A program made the position numbers and the translations under genes. A stretch of DNA of 64,000 nucleotides from Fodinibius sp052060035 (GTDB taxonomy: Bacteria > Bacteroidota > Rhodothermia > Balneolales > Balneolaceae): contig NZ_JBPOEA010000003.1 in the NCBI RefSeq assembly GCF_052060035.1, positions 124,001 through 188,000 of the forward strand, given 5' to 3'. Positions 8,339 to 17,561 of the stretch are shown piece by piece. How positions within the stretch are numbered: the stretch's first letter is position 1; each line of letters begins with the position of its first letter. A model generated the notes under the pieces. That model searched no databases. It had not been told where the DNA came from and saw only the letters and a program-made list of their open reading frames with translations.

Positions 8339-10210
8339 ATGCAATACCGAAGAAAGATACGTGCCAAGATCTCCCTGCGGGTACTACAGGTATGCATTAT
8401 TATTTTAGGGCTCATTATTTTAGGTCGATTATTCCAACTTCAAATTCTCGACTACGATACCTATAACCCACTCAGCCGGAAAAACTCACTTCGGCAAGAG
8501 GTTATAAATCCAGCCCGGGGTTTAATTTACGATCGCAATGGTAACCTCATTGTCAATAATGAACCAATCTACACCATCACCGTAACTCCGGCCAGTTACG
8601 ACCCCAAAAACACCCCCATTCTTGCTGAACTTATGGACGTGCCTGTCGAAGAGGTCGAAAAAAGAGTGCAGGAAGCCCGAGCCTATTCCTACTATCGATC
8701 ATCCCGTATTTTTACTGAAATCGATTTTGAAACATTTTCTATCTTACAAGAAAGTATTTGGCAACTTCCAGGCGTAGGCCATCAAATTGAAAGTAAACGC
8801 GATTATCCCATAGACAGCCTGCAGGCTTCTCACATTTTGGGTTATTTACGTGAAGTTTCCAAAGAAGAATATCTGAAGACACAAAATTATCATCTCGGTG
8901 ATAAAACGGGGAAAAGTGGCCTGGAAATGGCCTATGAAGAACAATTGCGTGGCACACTCGGTACCAAATACATAAAAATTAATGCGATGGGACAAAATCT
9001 GGGATCGTATCAAGATGGGGCAATTGATGAGAGTCCAAAGAAAGGATCGGATTTATATACGACCATTGATACTGAACTGCAACTGTTGGCCGAAGATCTC
9101 ATGCAAGGTAAACGAGGGGCCGTAGTAGCATTAAATCCAGATAATGGAGGAGTGTTAAGCCTGGTAAGTGCTCCGGAATATGATATTCGAAAACTCTCAG
9201 GCCGGCTCGACAAAGCCTATTGGGATAGTATAAACGCAGATACTACCAATCCCTTGTATAATCGTGCCGTATCAGGCAAACAACCACCCGGTTCTACCTT
9301 TAAACCGCTTATGGCCTTAATGGGATTGGAGCTTGGTATTATTACTTCGGAAACAGAAATTAAAAATCCAGGCTATTACTCTCGCGGACGTCGATATAAC
9401 GACTTGGCCGATCCCGGTAAATATGATGTTGGCAAAGCCCTCCAAGAATCCAGCAATACTTTTTTCTTTTGGCTCATGGATAAAATTGCCACCCAAAAGG
9501 GACTCAACAAATGGCACGAATTAGCCACTTCATTTGGTTTGGGGCAGTATAACAATATAGACATTCCCAACGAAGTATCCGGTACTATTCCCGACAGTAC
9601 CTTTTTAAATCGCGTGCTGGGTGAAGGCAAATGGGGGATTGGCGACCAGCTTAGCCTGGGCGTTGGGCAGGGCTTTGTAGCCGTTTCTCCACTACAAATG
9701 GCTTTAGTAGCTGCCCAAATTGGCAACGGGGGATATAAGATCCAACCTCATTTTGTTAGTGCCATGAAACAAAATGATGGCACTATGATGTTAACCAATC
9801 CCAAAAAAGAAAAAATTGACTGGGTCGATTCGGATGAGATACAAGTAGTTAAAAATGGCATGCGTAGAGTCGTTACCGATGGCAGTGGTCGGTACTATGC
9901 AGATCTGGATAGTATACAAGTAGCCGGAAAAACAGGTACTGCCCAAAATCCACATGGTCAAGATCATGGCTGGTTTATTAGCTTTGCCCCAATGGATAAC
10001 CCTAAAATAGCCGTTGCTGTTCTTGTTGAAAACGGCGGCTATGGATCCATTTCTGCTGTTCCGATCGCCTCACTCCTTATTGAACAATACTTAACCGGAG
10101 AAATAGATCGATCGTACGTTTACAACTATGTAAAAACCTTTGAACCCCGAAAACAGACAACTGATGAAGAAGAGGACGAAAATATAGATGATCAATCTCA
10201 AGGAACTTAG
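8339..10210 (+). CDS. mrdA: Penicillin-binding protein 2 (elongation transpeptidase)
   Basis: PBP2 cross-links new peptidoglycan during lateral wall growth. The 623-residue class B PBP has one N-terminal membrane helix (about residues 12-36), a pedestal/dimerisation region and a transpeptidase domain. The catalytic serine lies in STFK at residues 319-322, the second motif SSN is at 371-373 and KTG is at 531-533. The C-terminus ends in a short acidic, disordered tail. It follows mreD by nine bases and overlaps rodA by 23 bases, consistent with the obligate PBP2-RodA pairing. Confidence 0.96.
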   Translation: MQYRRKIRAKISLRVLQVCIIILGLIILGRLFQLQILDYDTYNPLSRKNSLRQEVINPARGLIYDRNGNLIVNNEPIYTITVTPASYDPKNTPILAELMDVPVEEVEKRVQEARAYSYYRSSRIFTEIDFETFSILQESIWQLPGVGHQIESKRDYPIDSLQASHILGYLREVSKEEYLKTQNYHLGDKTGKSGLEMAYEEQLRGTLGTKYIKINAMGQNLGSYQDGAIDESPKKGSDLYTTIDTELQLLAEDLMQGKRGAVVALNPDNGGVLSLVSAPEYDIRKLSGRLDKAYWDSINADTTNPLYNRAVSGKQPPGSTFKPLMALMGLELGIITSETEIKNPGYYSRGRRYNDLADPGKYDVGKALQESSNTFFFWLMDKIATQKGLNKWHELATSFGLGQYNNIDIPNEVSGTIPDSTFLNRVLGEGKWGIGDQLSLGVGQGFVAVSPLQMALVAAQIGNGGYKIQPHFVSAMKQNDGTMMLTNPKKEKIDWVDSDEIQVVKNGMRRVVTDGSGRYYADLDSIQVAGKTGTAQNPHGQDHGWFISFAPMDNPKIAVAVLVENGGYGSISAVPIASLLIEQYLTGEIDRSYVYNYVKTFEPRKQTTDEEEDENIDDQSQGT

Positions 10211-11438
10211 CTGGTCGCTTGTCATAATTTGGGCAGGCCTGATTGCTGTAGGACTGGTGGCTATCTATAGTGCTACACAGGGCCCCGTTGCCGAATTTTT
10301 ACCCAGCTATATTCAATTCAATTTCTATAAACAACTGATCTCCTTTGGCATAGCCATACTTCTTTTGATAGGGCTACAATTTATCAATCCCCGGACCTTT
10401 CAAGAGGGTTCTTATATATTTTATGGCCTTGGAATTTTATTAATGATACTTACGCTCTTTATCGGTAAAGAAGTAAATGGTGCCAAAAGCTGGTTGTCAT
10501 TGGGTCCGTTTAACTTGCAGGTAAGTGAATTAATGAAAATTGCCACCATCCTGGCCGTAGCTAACTATTTGACCAGCCGCCGCAATATATCTGCAGAGAA
10601 TTTAAAATCAGCAATCATCGCTGTTGTCCTTATAGCCCTGCCCGGCCTCTTGGTTTTACTACAAAATGATACAGGGACAGCCATCATATTTTTTGCTTTG
10701 ATTCCGGTTGTACTTTTTTGGTCGGGACTTCCTTACGGTATTTCTCTATTCATGATATCCCCTGCTATTATTGGCTATCTCACTATTATATCATGGTATT
10801 GGGGACTTATTGCCGCTGTAATTATCACACTGGCAATCTTTATGATACAGCGACGAACTTGGTTAACCTTCACATCCTTTGTTACCGGAATTCTGCTTGT
10901 TATTGGTATTCAAGTTGCTCTCTATCAAGTGTTACAACCTCACCAGCGTGCCCGGATAGAAGCCTTTACCAACCCTTCTTTTGATCCACAGGGAGCCGGC
11001 TGGAATGTTATACAGGCAAAAACAGCAATAGGTTCGGGCGGTATTTATGGCAAAGGCTTTACAGAAGGAACCCAAACACAACTGCGATTTTTACCCGAAC
11101 AATGGACCGACTTTATCTTCTGTGTGATTGGGGAAGAGTTCGGATTCCTCGGCGCCGGATTTACAGTACTTTTACTGCTTACCCTGACCTTGCGACTGCT
11201 GCGTATGGCGGCTATTCATAAACATCCCTTTGCTCAACTCGTTATGGTGGGTGTATTAACTGTTTTCTTCACGCACTTCTTTATAAATATCGGATCGGCC
11301 ACAGGATTACTACCAGTAATTGGCATTCCCCTGCCTTTTATTAGTTATGGAGGCTCAGCCCTTATTACTAATACCTTGATGTTAGGGATCTGTTTGAATC
11401 TTGATTTCTATAAGCGGCAGTTCAGCATTTACAGATAA
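10188..11438 (+). CDS. rodA: SEDS peptidoglycan glycosyltransferase RodA
   Basis: RodA polymerises lipid II into glycan strands as partner of PBP2. The 416-residue protein is highly hydrophobic with about ten membrane segments. It shows SEDS-family signatures: GAKSWLSLGPFNLQVSELMK, LLQNDTGTAIIF, the long extracellular loop with FLPEQWTDFIFCVIGEEFG, and the C-terminal GIPLPFISYGGSALI. The ATG at 10188 lies inside the 3' end of the PBP2 gene in another frame. The gene stops three bases short of the opposing rnhB stop, and no terminator hairpin is present between them. Confidence 0.96.
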   Translation: MINLKELSWSLVIIWAGLIAVGLVAIYSATQGPVAEFLPSYIQFNFYKQLISFGIAILLLIGLQFINPRTFQEGSYIFYGLGILLMILTLFIGKEVNGAKSWLSLGPFNLQVSELMKIATILAVANYLTSRRNISAENLKSAIIAVVLIALPGLLVLLQNDTGTAIIFFALIPVVLFWSGLPYGISLFMISPAIIGYLTIISWYWGLIAAVIITLAIFMIQRRTWLTFTSFVTGILLVIGIQVALYQVLQPHQRARIEAFTNPSFDPQGAGWNVIQAKTAIGSGGIYGKGFTEGTQTQLRFLPEQWTDFIFCVIGEEFGFLGAGFTVLLLLTLTLRLLRMAAIHKHPFAQLVMVGVLTVFFTHFFINIGSATGLLPVIGIPLPFISYGGSALITNTLMLGICLNLDFYKRQFSIYR

Positions 11439-11441
11439 CTG

Positions 11442-12089
11442 CTATTCATCCAGCTTCTTATCCGTACGCAAGTTAAAACTCTGTCGGTGAAACTTTGTAG
11501 CCCCGTGCTCCTTTAAACCTTCAAAATGTTTGGCTGTAGGATAACCCACATTTGTATCCCATCCATAATGGGGATATTTCTCATGAAGGTCTATCATCCA
11601 CTCATCACGGTATACTTTTGCAATAATTGATGCTGCAGCAATACTCATTGATCGGTCGTCTCCACCAACAATACATTTATAGGGACATAATCCGGCACTA
11701 AATCGATTGCCATCGACAAGCAAATAATCTGGATTTGCGTCTTCTGCTTCTGCACATTTAGTCATGGCTCTAATCGAGGCATGCAAAATATTTAGCTCAT
11801 CAATCTCTGTTGGACTACACCATTGAATAGTCCAATACAATGCCTCTTCTTTGATCTGCCTTGTAAGATCCTTTCGTTCAAAAAGTGTAAGCTTCTTACT
11901 GTCACGGATGCCTTCTATGTAGGTTCCCGGTTCAAAAATAACCCCTGCCGCTACTACCGGTCCCGAAAGACATCCGCGACCAACTTCATCTAATCCCATC
12001 ACACGCTCATAATCTTCTCCCCAAAGCTGACGTTCAAACATGATACGGTCTGTGGATTCAGGGTCATTTATATTACTCGAATTATTCAT
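11442..12089 (-). CDS. rnhB: Ribonuclease HII
   Basis: RNase HII removes ribonucleotides misincorporated in DNA and RNA in hybrids. The 215-residue protein has the catalytic DEVG motif (D34, E35), a third acidic residue at D126 in LLVDGNRF, and the family segment SIAAASIIAKVYRD. The C-terminal part YGWDTNVGYPTAKHFEGL is also typical. It is convergent with rodA and divergent from the VWA-protein gene, so it is probably monocistronic with its promoter in the 64-base gap at 12090-12153. Confidence 0.96.
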   Translation of the reverse strand: MNNSSNINDPESTDRIMFERQLWGEDYERVMGLDEVGRGCLSGPVVAAGVIFEPGTYIEGIRDSKKLTLFERKDLTRQIKEEALYWTIQWCSPTEIDELNILHASIRAMTKCAEAEDANPDYLLVDGNRFSAGLCPYKCIVGGDDRSMSIAAASIIAKVYRDEWMIDLHEKYPHYGWDTNVGYPTAKHFEGLKEHGATKFHRQSFNLRTDKKLDE

Positions 12090-12153
12090 TACAATGAATT
12101 AAAATAATTTCTAAAGCGTTTGGGTTACTCAAGCTAAAGTCAATCTTTTTACT

Positions 12154-13263
12154 ATGCATTTCAAGTACCAAAAATGGGACGAGCGATTCGCCAACGCTAA
12201 GGGAAAAACTCCTTTCGATTCCCTTTGGGATACCTTTCAAGAGCTACTCACCATTGCAAGCGGTGATGTTCAACAAGCCTTGCGTTGGCTTACTGAGCTT
12301 GATAATGATTACAAGCTCACTGACCAATTTGAAGATTATGATATTGGTGATTTCGTTGATGAACTAAAAGAACGCGGATATATCAAAGAAGATGACAATG
12401 AGCGACAATTTGTAATCACTCGCAAAACAGAACGGAGCCTTCGCCAACGTTCACTCGAAGAGATCTTTAACAACCTGAAAAAAGGGGCAGCTGGCAATCA
12501 CCAGACCGATCATACCGGCAAGGGGTTAGAACGTCAACCCGAGACACGCAAATGGCAGCAAGGCGATGACCTTACAAATATCGATAGTGTTGGCACAATG
12601 ATGAACATGTTACGGCATAGTAACATCGACCAGATGAAGCTGCATGAGGACGATATAAGCGTTCACGACACCGATCACTATACTTCTGTAGCAACAGTAC
12701 TGCTAATCGATTTAAGCCACTCAATGGTGCTTTATGGAGAAGACCGCATCACCCCTGCTAAAAAAGTGGCTATGGCACTATCCGAACTCATCCTTAATAA
12801 CTACGCCAAAGATTCGCTGGATATCATTGCTTTCGGTAACGAAGCCTGGAAAGTTGACATTGAAGATCTTCCCTACCTTAAAGTAGGTCCCTATCATACG
12901 AACACGCAGCAAGCTTTAGAAATGGCTCGTCACACGCTACATCGGCGCAAGTTTGCCAATAAGCAAATTTTTATGATTACCGACGGTAAACCCTCCTGTA
13001 TCATTGAAAATGGCAAAATATACAAAAACAGCTTTGGGCTTGACCGCAAAATTGTGAACCGTGTGCTCGATGAGGGCGTTAAATGTCGACGTGATAACAT
13101 TGACATCACTACATTTATGATTGCCAGAGATCCTTACCTGCAAGATTTTGTTCGAGAACTTACCGAAGCAAATAAAGGTCGTGCTTATTTTGCATCGCTC
13201 GATAACCTGGGTGGCTATATTTTTGAAGATTATATCAGAAATCGAAAACGGAGAGTAAAATAA
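12154..13263 (+). CDS. VWA-domain protein of unknown role
   Basis: The 369-residue protein has no signal peptide and is probably cytoplasmic. Residues 1-150 are helical and charged. A von Willebrand factor A domain occupies about residues 175-365, with a metal-ion adhesion site: DxSxS at residues 186-190 (DLSHS) and a TDG at 276-278. Family knowledge: such proteins often work with MoxR/RavA-type AAA+ ATPases or magnesium-chelatase-like partners in metal insertion or complex assembly. No AAA+ gene is adjacent here, so the partner is unknown. A perfect hairpin directly follows the stop codon. Confidence 0.8.
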   Translation: MHFKYQKWDERFANAKGKTPFDSLWDTFQELLTIASGDVQQALRWLTELDNDYKLTDQFEDYDIGDFVDELKERGYIKEDDNERQFVITRKTERSLRQRSLEEIFNNLKKGAAGNHQTDHTGKGLERQPETRKWQQGDDLTNIDSVGTMMNMLRHSNIDQMKLHEDDISVHDTDHYTSVATVLLIDLSHSMVLYGEDRITPAKKVAMALSELILNNYAKDSLDIIAFGNEAWKVDIEDLPYLKVGPYHTNTQQALEMARHTLHRRKFANKQIFMITDGKPSCIIENGKIYKNSFGLDRKIVNRVLDEGVKCRRDNIDITTFMIARDPYLQDFVRELTEANKGRAYFASLDNLGGYIFEDYIRNRKRRVK

Positions 13264-13288
13264 AAAAGGCAGCTCTGTATGAGCTGCC
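13262..13288 (-). terminator. Intrinsic terminator of the bamA-ompH operon
   Basis: An 8-bp perfect stem (GGCAGCTC / GAGCTGCC) with a 5-base loop is followed on the minus strand by a run of T. This orientation fits termination after the last ompH gene at 13318. On the plus strand there is no T-run, though the hairpin could still stop transcripts from the VWA gene. Confidence 0.8.
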
Positions 13289-13317
13289 TCAGAAATAATC
13301 AGAATACTTTTGCAATC

Positions 13318-13869
13318 TTAAATGCCCAGTTCCTGCATCACCTGGTTGGTAATGTTGTACTTTTCCTGAGCTTCATCAGAAGCGTAAAGAATAATCATAT
13401 CACCTTGACTGGTGGTCGTATTAATCACGTACGTTAGTCCCATATCTTCAGCAACCGTTCCAACAGCGTTGTCAATCTGATCAAGAAGCGGACCTACTAA
13501 CTCTTGCTGTTTCTGCTGTATTTCTTGCTGAATCTGTGTTTGATACTGCTGCAACTCGGCATTCAACTTGCCAAGGCGTTCTTCTTCGCGCTGACGAGCC
13601 GACTCATTAATAACATCAGCTTTCTGTTGATACTCCGTAAGCTGCTGTTGAAAGTCTTGTTGCTTATTAGTGAATTCTTGCCGCTTGCGTTCAATAAAGT
13701 TTTGCAAACGCTGTTGAACCGCCTTCATCTCAGGCATTTTATTCAATATAGACTGGGGATCAACATAACCGATTTCCATTTGTTGACCTTGAGCCTGTGC
13801 AGTGGTGAGGCCTGTAAAGCCAACAGCTAATAAACAAAGTAGCGATATCGATAGTATTCGTTTTAACAT
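13318..13869 (-). CDS. OmpH/Skp-family periplasmic chaperone (third copy)
   Basis: Skp-like proteins hold unfolded outer-membrane proteins in the periplasm before BamA inserts them. From the chosen ATG at 13869 the protein has 183 residues with a clear signal peptide (hydrophobic core SISLLCLLAVGF, cleavage near AQA-QG). The family N-terminal strand IGYVDPQSIL and a long Gln/Glu-rich coiled coil follow. A TTG at 13887 would add six residues and abut the preceding stop; the ATG gives a better signal peptide. It is the last gene before a strong terminator. It differs considerably from the two upstream copies, so the repeat is not recent. Confidence 0.88.
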   Translation of the reverse strand: MLKRILSISLLCLLAVGFTGLTTAQAQGQQMEIGYVDPQSILNKMPEMKAVQQRLQNFIERKRQEFTNKQQDFQQQLTEYQQKADVINESARQREEERLGKLNAELQQYQTQIQQEIQQKQQELVGPLLDQIDNAVGTVAEDMGLTYVINTTTSQGDMIILYASDEAQEKYNITNQVMQELGI

Positions 13870-13887
13870 AGTATGATGTGTTTTCAA

Positions 13888-14424
13888 TTAATTCTGGTCA
13901 GATGTTTCGTTGATATATTGTAAAACTTGCTGAGTAATATTCATTTTCTCACTGGCAGCGTAGTAAATAACATTTTCACCATTGCCAGTGGCCTCGTTAA
14001 TAACAAAGTCGAGGTTATTTCTTTCCGCAACAGTGCTAATAGCTTCGTCCATCTTATTGTATAAAGGTTCTAACAGTGTAGCCCGCCGCTGTTGAATCTG
14101 TTGCTGAAGCCCCTGCCGAAACTGTGTCATCTCCGATTCCATCTGTGCGAGCTGCTTTTCTCTTTTCTGGATTTCAGAATCAGACATATTTCCCTGATTC
14201 TGCTGAAATTCAGCTACAGCATCTTGAAATTCTGTTGTTTTCTGTTGCAACTCTTCTCGCTTTTGCTGAACAAAGCTGTTCAATTCCTCCTCAATTTGTG
14301 AGCGCTCAGGCATCTGACTTATTACTTCCTGGGTATTAAGGTACCCTATGTTCAGTTGTCCAAATGCCGATGTACTTATAACAAAAAGTAATAGAAAAAA
14401 TAAACTTGCTAACTTTCTAAACAT
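13888..14424 (-). CDS. OmpH/Skp-family periplasmic chaperone (second copy)
   Basis: The 178-residue protein has a signal peptide (LASLFFLLLFVISTSAFG-Q), the strand LNIGYLNTQEVISQMPE, and a coiled coil from about residues 45 to 125 rich in Gln and Glu. The C-terminal LDFVINEATGNGENVIYYA resembles that of the third copy (YVINTTTSQGDMIILYA), so these two are closer to each other than to the first. It probably forms Skp-like trimers with tentacles, a family inference. It lies 58 bases downstream of the first copy. Confidence 0.88.
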   Translation of the reverse strand: MFRKLASLFFLLLFVISTSAFGQLNIGYLNTQEVISQMPERSQIEEELNSFVQQKREELQQKTTEFQDAVAEFQQNQGNMSDSEIQKREKQLAQMESEMTQFRQGLQQQIQQRRATLLEPLYNKMDEAISTVAERNNLDFVINEATGNGENVIYYAASEKMNITQQVLQYINETSDQN

Positions 14425-14482
14425 CAGATCAAATTATCTTTAGGATTCAATTATTCGGCTGTGAGTATAAAAACTATTTTTA

Positions 14483-15031
14483 TCAATTGCTTGGTTCATT
14501 TAACGTAATGCCAAGCTCTTGTAGTACATCTTTATTTAAATTCCATTCTTGTTGACCAAACAACATGTTTGAATTCTGGGAACGATCAAAAACAAAATCA
14601 AAATTTTGATCGTTAGCCACCTTATTTATTGCTTCAAAAACTTTTCGTTGAATGGGTTCAAGTAATTCTTTCTGTTTTTGAAAATATTCTCCTTTGGCGC
14701 CAAATTTTTCTTCTAAATACTGCTGGCGCTGCTGAACTTTATTTTGTATTTCCTGCTGTTTCTGTTTTTTAAGCTCTTCGGTATATAAAATCTCTTTCGC
14801 TTCAAAATCTTCCTTCAGTTGGTCAATTTCCTGCTCCATATTATCCAACTGTTTATTCCACTCTGAGCTGAACGTACTCAATTGTTCTTGTATCCCCTGA
14901 TATTCCGACATCTGCCCCAAAATTTGATCGGTATTCACATAGCCAATCTTTTGATCCTGAGCCGTTGCAGTGCTGCCGAAAATTATCAGCAAACAACAGG
15001 CAATCACACTATGTGAAAGCAGTTTTTTCAC
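14483..15031 (-). CDS. OmpH/Skp-family periplasmic chaperone (first copy)
   Basis: The 182-residue protein has a signal peptide (VIACCLLIIFGSTATAQ), the family strand KIGYVNTDQIL, and a very charged coiled coil at about residues 50-130. The end reads FDFVFDRSQNSNMLFG. The start is GTG at 15031, whose first base is the last base of the bamA stop (TAGTG), so translation is coupled to bamA as expected for a chaperone feeding the insertase. An AT-rich 7-bp hairpin (14467-14483) sits directly at its stop codon and may dampen transcription into the other two copies. Confidence 0.9.
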   Translation of the reverse strand: MKKLLSHSVIACCLLIIFGSTATAQDQKIGYVNTDQILGQMSEYQGIQEQLSTFSSEWNKQLDNMEQEIDQLKEDFEAKEILYTEELKKQKQQEIQNKVQQRQQYLEEKFGAKGEYFQKQKELLEPIQRKVFEAINKVANDQNFDFVFDRSQNSNMLFGQQEWNLNKDVLQELGITLNEPSN

Positions 15032-17511
15032 TATTCAAAAGGGGCTCCAATGTTAAACAGGAACTGCCATTCGCCCGGCAGAATGGGGTTGTTCGGAACG
15101 GGGATTCCATCCAGACGATAACCATAACTAAGATCTACCAATCCAAGTATCGGCAGGTAAATGCGCGTTCCGAAACCAACAGAACGTTTTACATCAAAGG
15201 GTGAAAATTCCCGCGTATTTGCAAAAGCATTCCCAGAATCAAAGAACATATAAGGATGAACCTGCGCCTGCTGCTCGGTTATTGCAGGGTACCGGAGCTC
15301 AAACGAATACTTGGTATATAAACGTCCCCCAACGGGTTCTCCATTCTGTATTGGTGAAATAGATCCGTTTCGTCCACCCGGGAAACCACGAAGATCTATG
15401 TTATCATCCAAAAAGCTCTGGCGCTGCTGCATTTGCGTACCGCCCAGCTTAAAGCGTTGAAAGTCGCTTCGTTGACTATCACTGAGATAGCCCAAATAAC
15501 CATATTCAACCGTATTCGTCATCACTAATTTTCCGGCAACGGTTGTATGGTTCTGATACTTCGTTTTAAGCTTATAAAACTGTGAAAAGCCTGGGAATGG
15601 GGGCGCAATTTCGCCGGAGATACTAAATTTCGAACCTGTTGAAGGCGCAATAGGGTTATCCACAGAATTACGTTCTAACACCTGCTTCAGACTTAGAATA
15701 CTGGAGGTTCCTTCTGCCAAGAATGAAGCGCCGCCGGCAACATCATACAACTGATACGAAATTACAGAACGGTGCGTAAAATAATCATCCGGCCAGTTCA
15801 ATCGCCTCCCGAGAGAGACTGAACCAGAAAGTAATTCATTTCGAGAAGAACTTCCTCGGTAACTGATTAAATCATAGCTCATATTTACGCCCAGTGACAA
15901 CGGTCTCCCGCCTAGCCAAGGTTCTTGAAATCCGAGACTATAACTCTGGTATCCACTGCCGGTTACCTGCACACCCAGCGACAGTTTTTGACCATCACCC
16001 GATGGAATTGGGTTCCATCCCTTTCCATTAATTGCACGCTGGATAGAAAAGTTGTTGAAATTCAATCGCGCCGATAAAATGAGGCCAATACCTTGCCCCC
16101 CAAAACCGCCAGAGAATTCAAAGTTATCTGTACTCTGTGATTCATCAAGCTGATAATTAATATCTACGGTATGGTTTTCGCGATCAGGCGAAAGATTCGG
16201 TGTAATCGCTTGCGGACGGAAATATCCCAACTGTCCCAATTCACGGATGGTTCTTACAATAGCTTGTTGGCTGTATTTTTGGCCCGGCACTGTTCGCAGC
16301 GTTCGCCGGACAACATCATCGTGCGTTTTATTGTTGCCTGTGAAAGAAACCTCCTTGATATATGCAATTTCATCTTCGTAGATATTCATATTTAAATCTA
16401 TAGAGTCTTCCCCGACAACTTCAATTTCGGGCTCTACTCTAAAAAACAAGTATCCTATATCCCGATAAAGACTTGTTATATCGGTACCTTCTTGAGAAAA
16501 TTCTGTCTTATCCTGGAATTTTTTCTGATCAAAGATATCTCCCTTTTCAAAGCCCAGCACTTCAGTAAGTCGTTCATCAGTATAAACGGTATTCCCTTCC
16601 CAAGTAATGTCGCGTACTTTGTATTGGGGACCTTCATCAACTGTCATATTTACTTTAATACCTTCTGCGGGCGTTTTCAGAAATAACAACCTACGTTGCG
16701 TATAAGAAAAAGTATGAACAGTATCGCTTGTTATGCGGAAATCAAGAAATCCATGTTCACCGTAGAAATTCCGTAAATTTTCTTTAGCTGTTTGAAAATC
16801 CTCTTCCTTAAAAAGTTTTTTGGAGAAAAATTTCCACCAGCGATCTTCAGAAATATCGCTAAGTTCTTTTCTTAGCTTGCGGTCACCAAACTGCTCATTA
16901 CCGTCAAACGTAATTTCTTTAACCTCTAACCTTTTGCCCGGATCAATGTTAAAATGAACGGTTAACCGATTTCGAACGGTATCTGGTTTAGACTTTTGGA
17001 CTTCGATATTAGTATACCAATACCCTTTATCTCTGTAATACCGCCTTATAGTATTTTTTGCCTGTGCTAAAGATGATTCAGTAACCGCATATCCCCGAAG
17101 TAAGGTTATTTTTTCCTCCAAATCTTTACGATCTGATCGTTTCGCACCATGTATCTCAAAACGTTCCAGCCGCGGCTGTTCTTGGACTACAATTTTGAGA
17201 TAAATACCACCCGGCTCACGATCTGTTTCCAAAATTTCAACATCAGAAAATAAACCTGTTCTATGAAGGCTTTTAATAGCTCTTGATAAATCCTGACCCG
17301 GTAAGGTGATTTGCGTACCAACTTGCAAACCGCTGGTCCCAATCACGAATTCCTCACGTGATGTTGTTAATCCCTCCACCTCTACCCCCAACACTTCGAA
17401 CTGTTGGGGTCGATTGTTCATTGGGTTTTCAATATTTAAGGAAGTATCCTGAGAAAAAGCAGGATTATAGATAAAACAGAGAACGAAAAGAGTAACTAAT
17501 AATTTCTTCAC
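15031..17511 (-). CDS. bamA: Outer-membrane protein assembly factor BamA
   Basis: BamA is the Omp85-family insertase that folds beta-barrel proteins into the outer membrane. From the chosen GTG at 17511 it has 826 residues: a signal peptide (KKLLVTLFVLCFIYNPAFSQ), five POTRA domains over about residues 40-430, and a 16-strand barrel to the end. The conserved barrel loop motif is seen as LRGFPGG. A TTG at 17532 would add seven polar residues in front of the signal peptide, so the GTG was preferred. It lies between uppS and the Skp homologues, a gene order common in the FCB group. It is direct evidence of a Gram-negative envelope. Confidence 0.96.
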   Translation of the reverse strand: MKKLLVTLFVLCFIYNPAFSQDTSLNIENPMNNRPQQFEVLGVEVEGLTTSREEFVIGTSGLQVGTQITLPGQDLSRAIKSLHRTGLFSDVEILETDREPGGIYLKIVVQEQPRLERFEIHGAKRSDRKDLEEKITLLRGYAVTESSLAQAKNTIRRYYRDKGYWYTNIEVQKSKPDTVRNRLTVHFNIDPGKRLEVKEITFDGNEQFGDRKLRKELSDISEDRWWKFFSKKLFKEEDFQTAKENLRNFYGEHGFLDFRITSDTVHTFSYTQRRLLFLKTPAEGIKVNMTVDEGPQYKVRDITWEGNTVYTDERLTEVLGFEKGDIFDQKKFQDKTEFSQEGTDITSLYRDIGYLFFRVEPEIEVVGEDSIDLNMNIYEDEIAYIKEVSFTGNNKTHDDVVRRTLRTVPGQKYSQQAIVRTIRELGQLGYFRPQAITPNLSPDRENHTVDINYQLDESQSTDNFEFSGGFGGQGIGLILSARLNFNNFSIQRAINGKGWNPIPSGDGQKLSLGVQVTGSGYQSYSLGFQEPWLGGRPLSLGVNMSYDLISYRGSSSRNELLSGSVSLGRRLNWPDDYFTHRSVISYQLYDVAGGASFLAEGTSSILSLKQVLERNSVDNPIAPSTGSKFSISGEIAPPFPGFSQFYKLKTKYQNHTTVAGKLVMTNTVEYGYLGYLSDSQRSDFQRFKLGGTQMQQRQSFLDDNIDLRGFPGGRNGSISPIQNGEPVGGRLYTKYSFELRYPAITEQQAQVHPYMFFDSGNAFANTREFSPFDVKRSVGFGTRIYLPILGLVDLSYGYRLDGIPVPNNPILPGEWQFLFNIGAPFE

Positions 17512-17561
17512 GTGGGTTTGTTGTTGAAACAAAATTGAGCTTACGATATTTATATGAAAGG

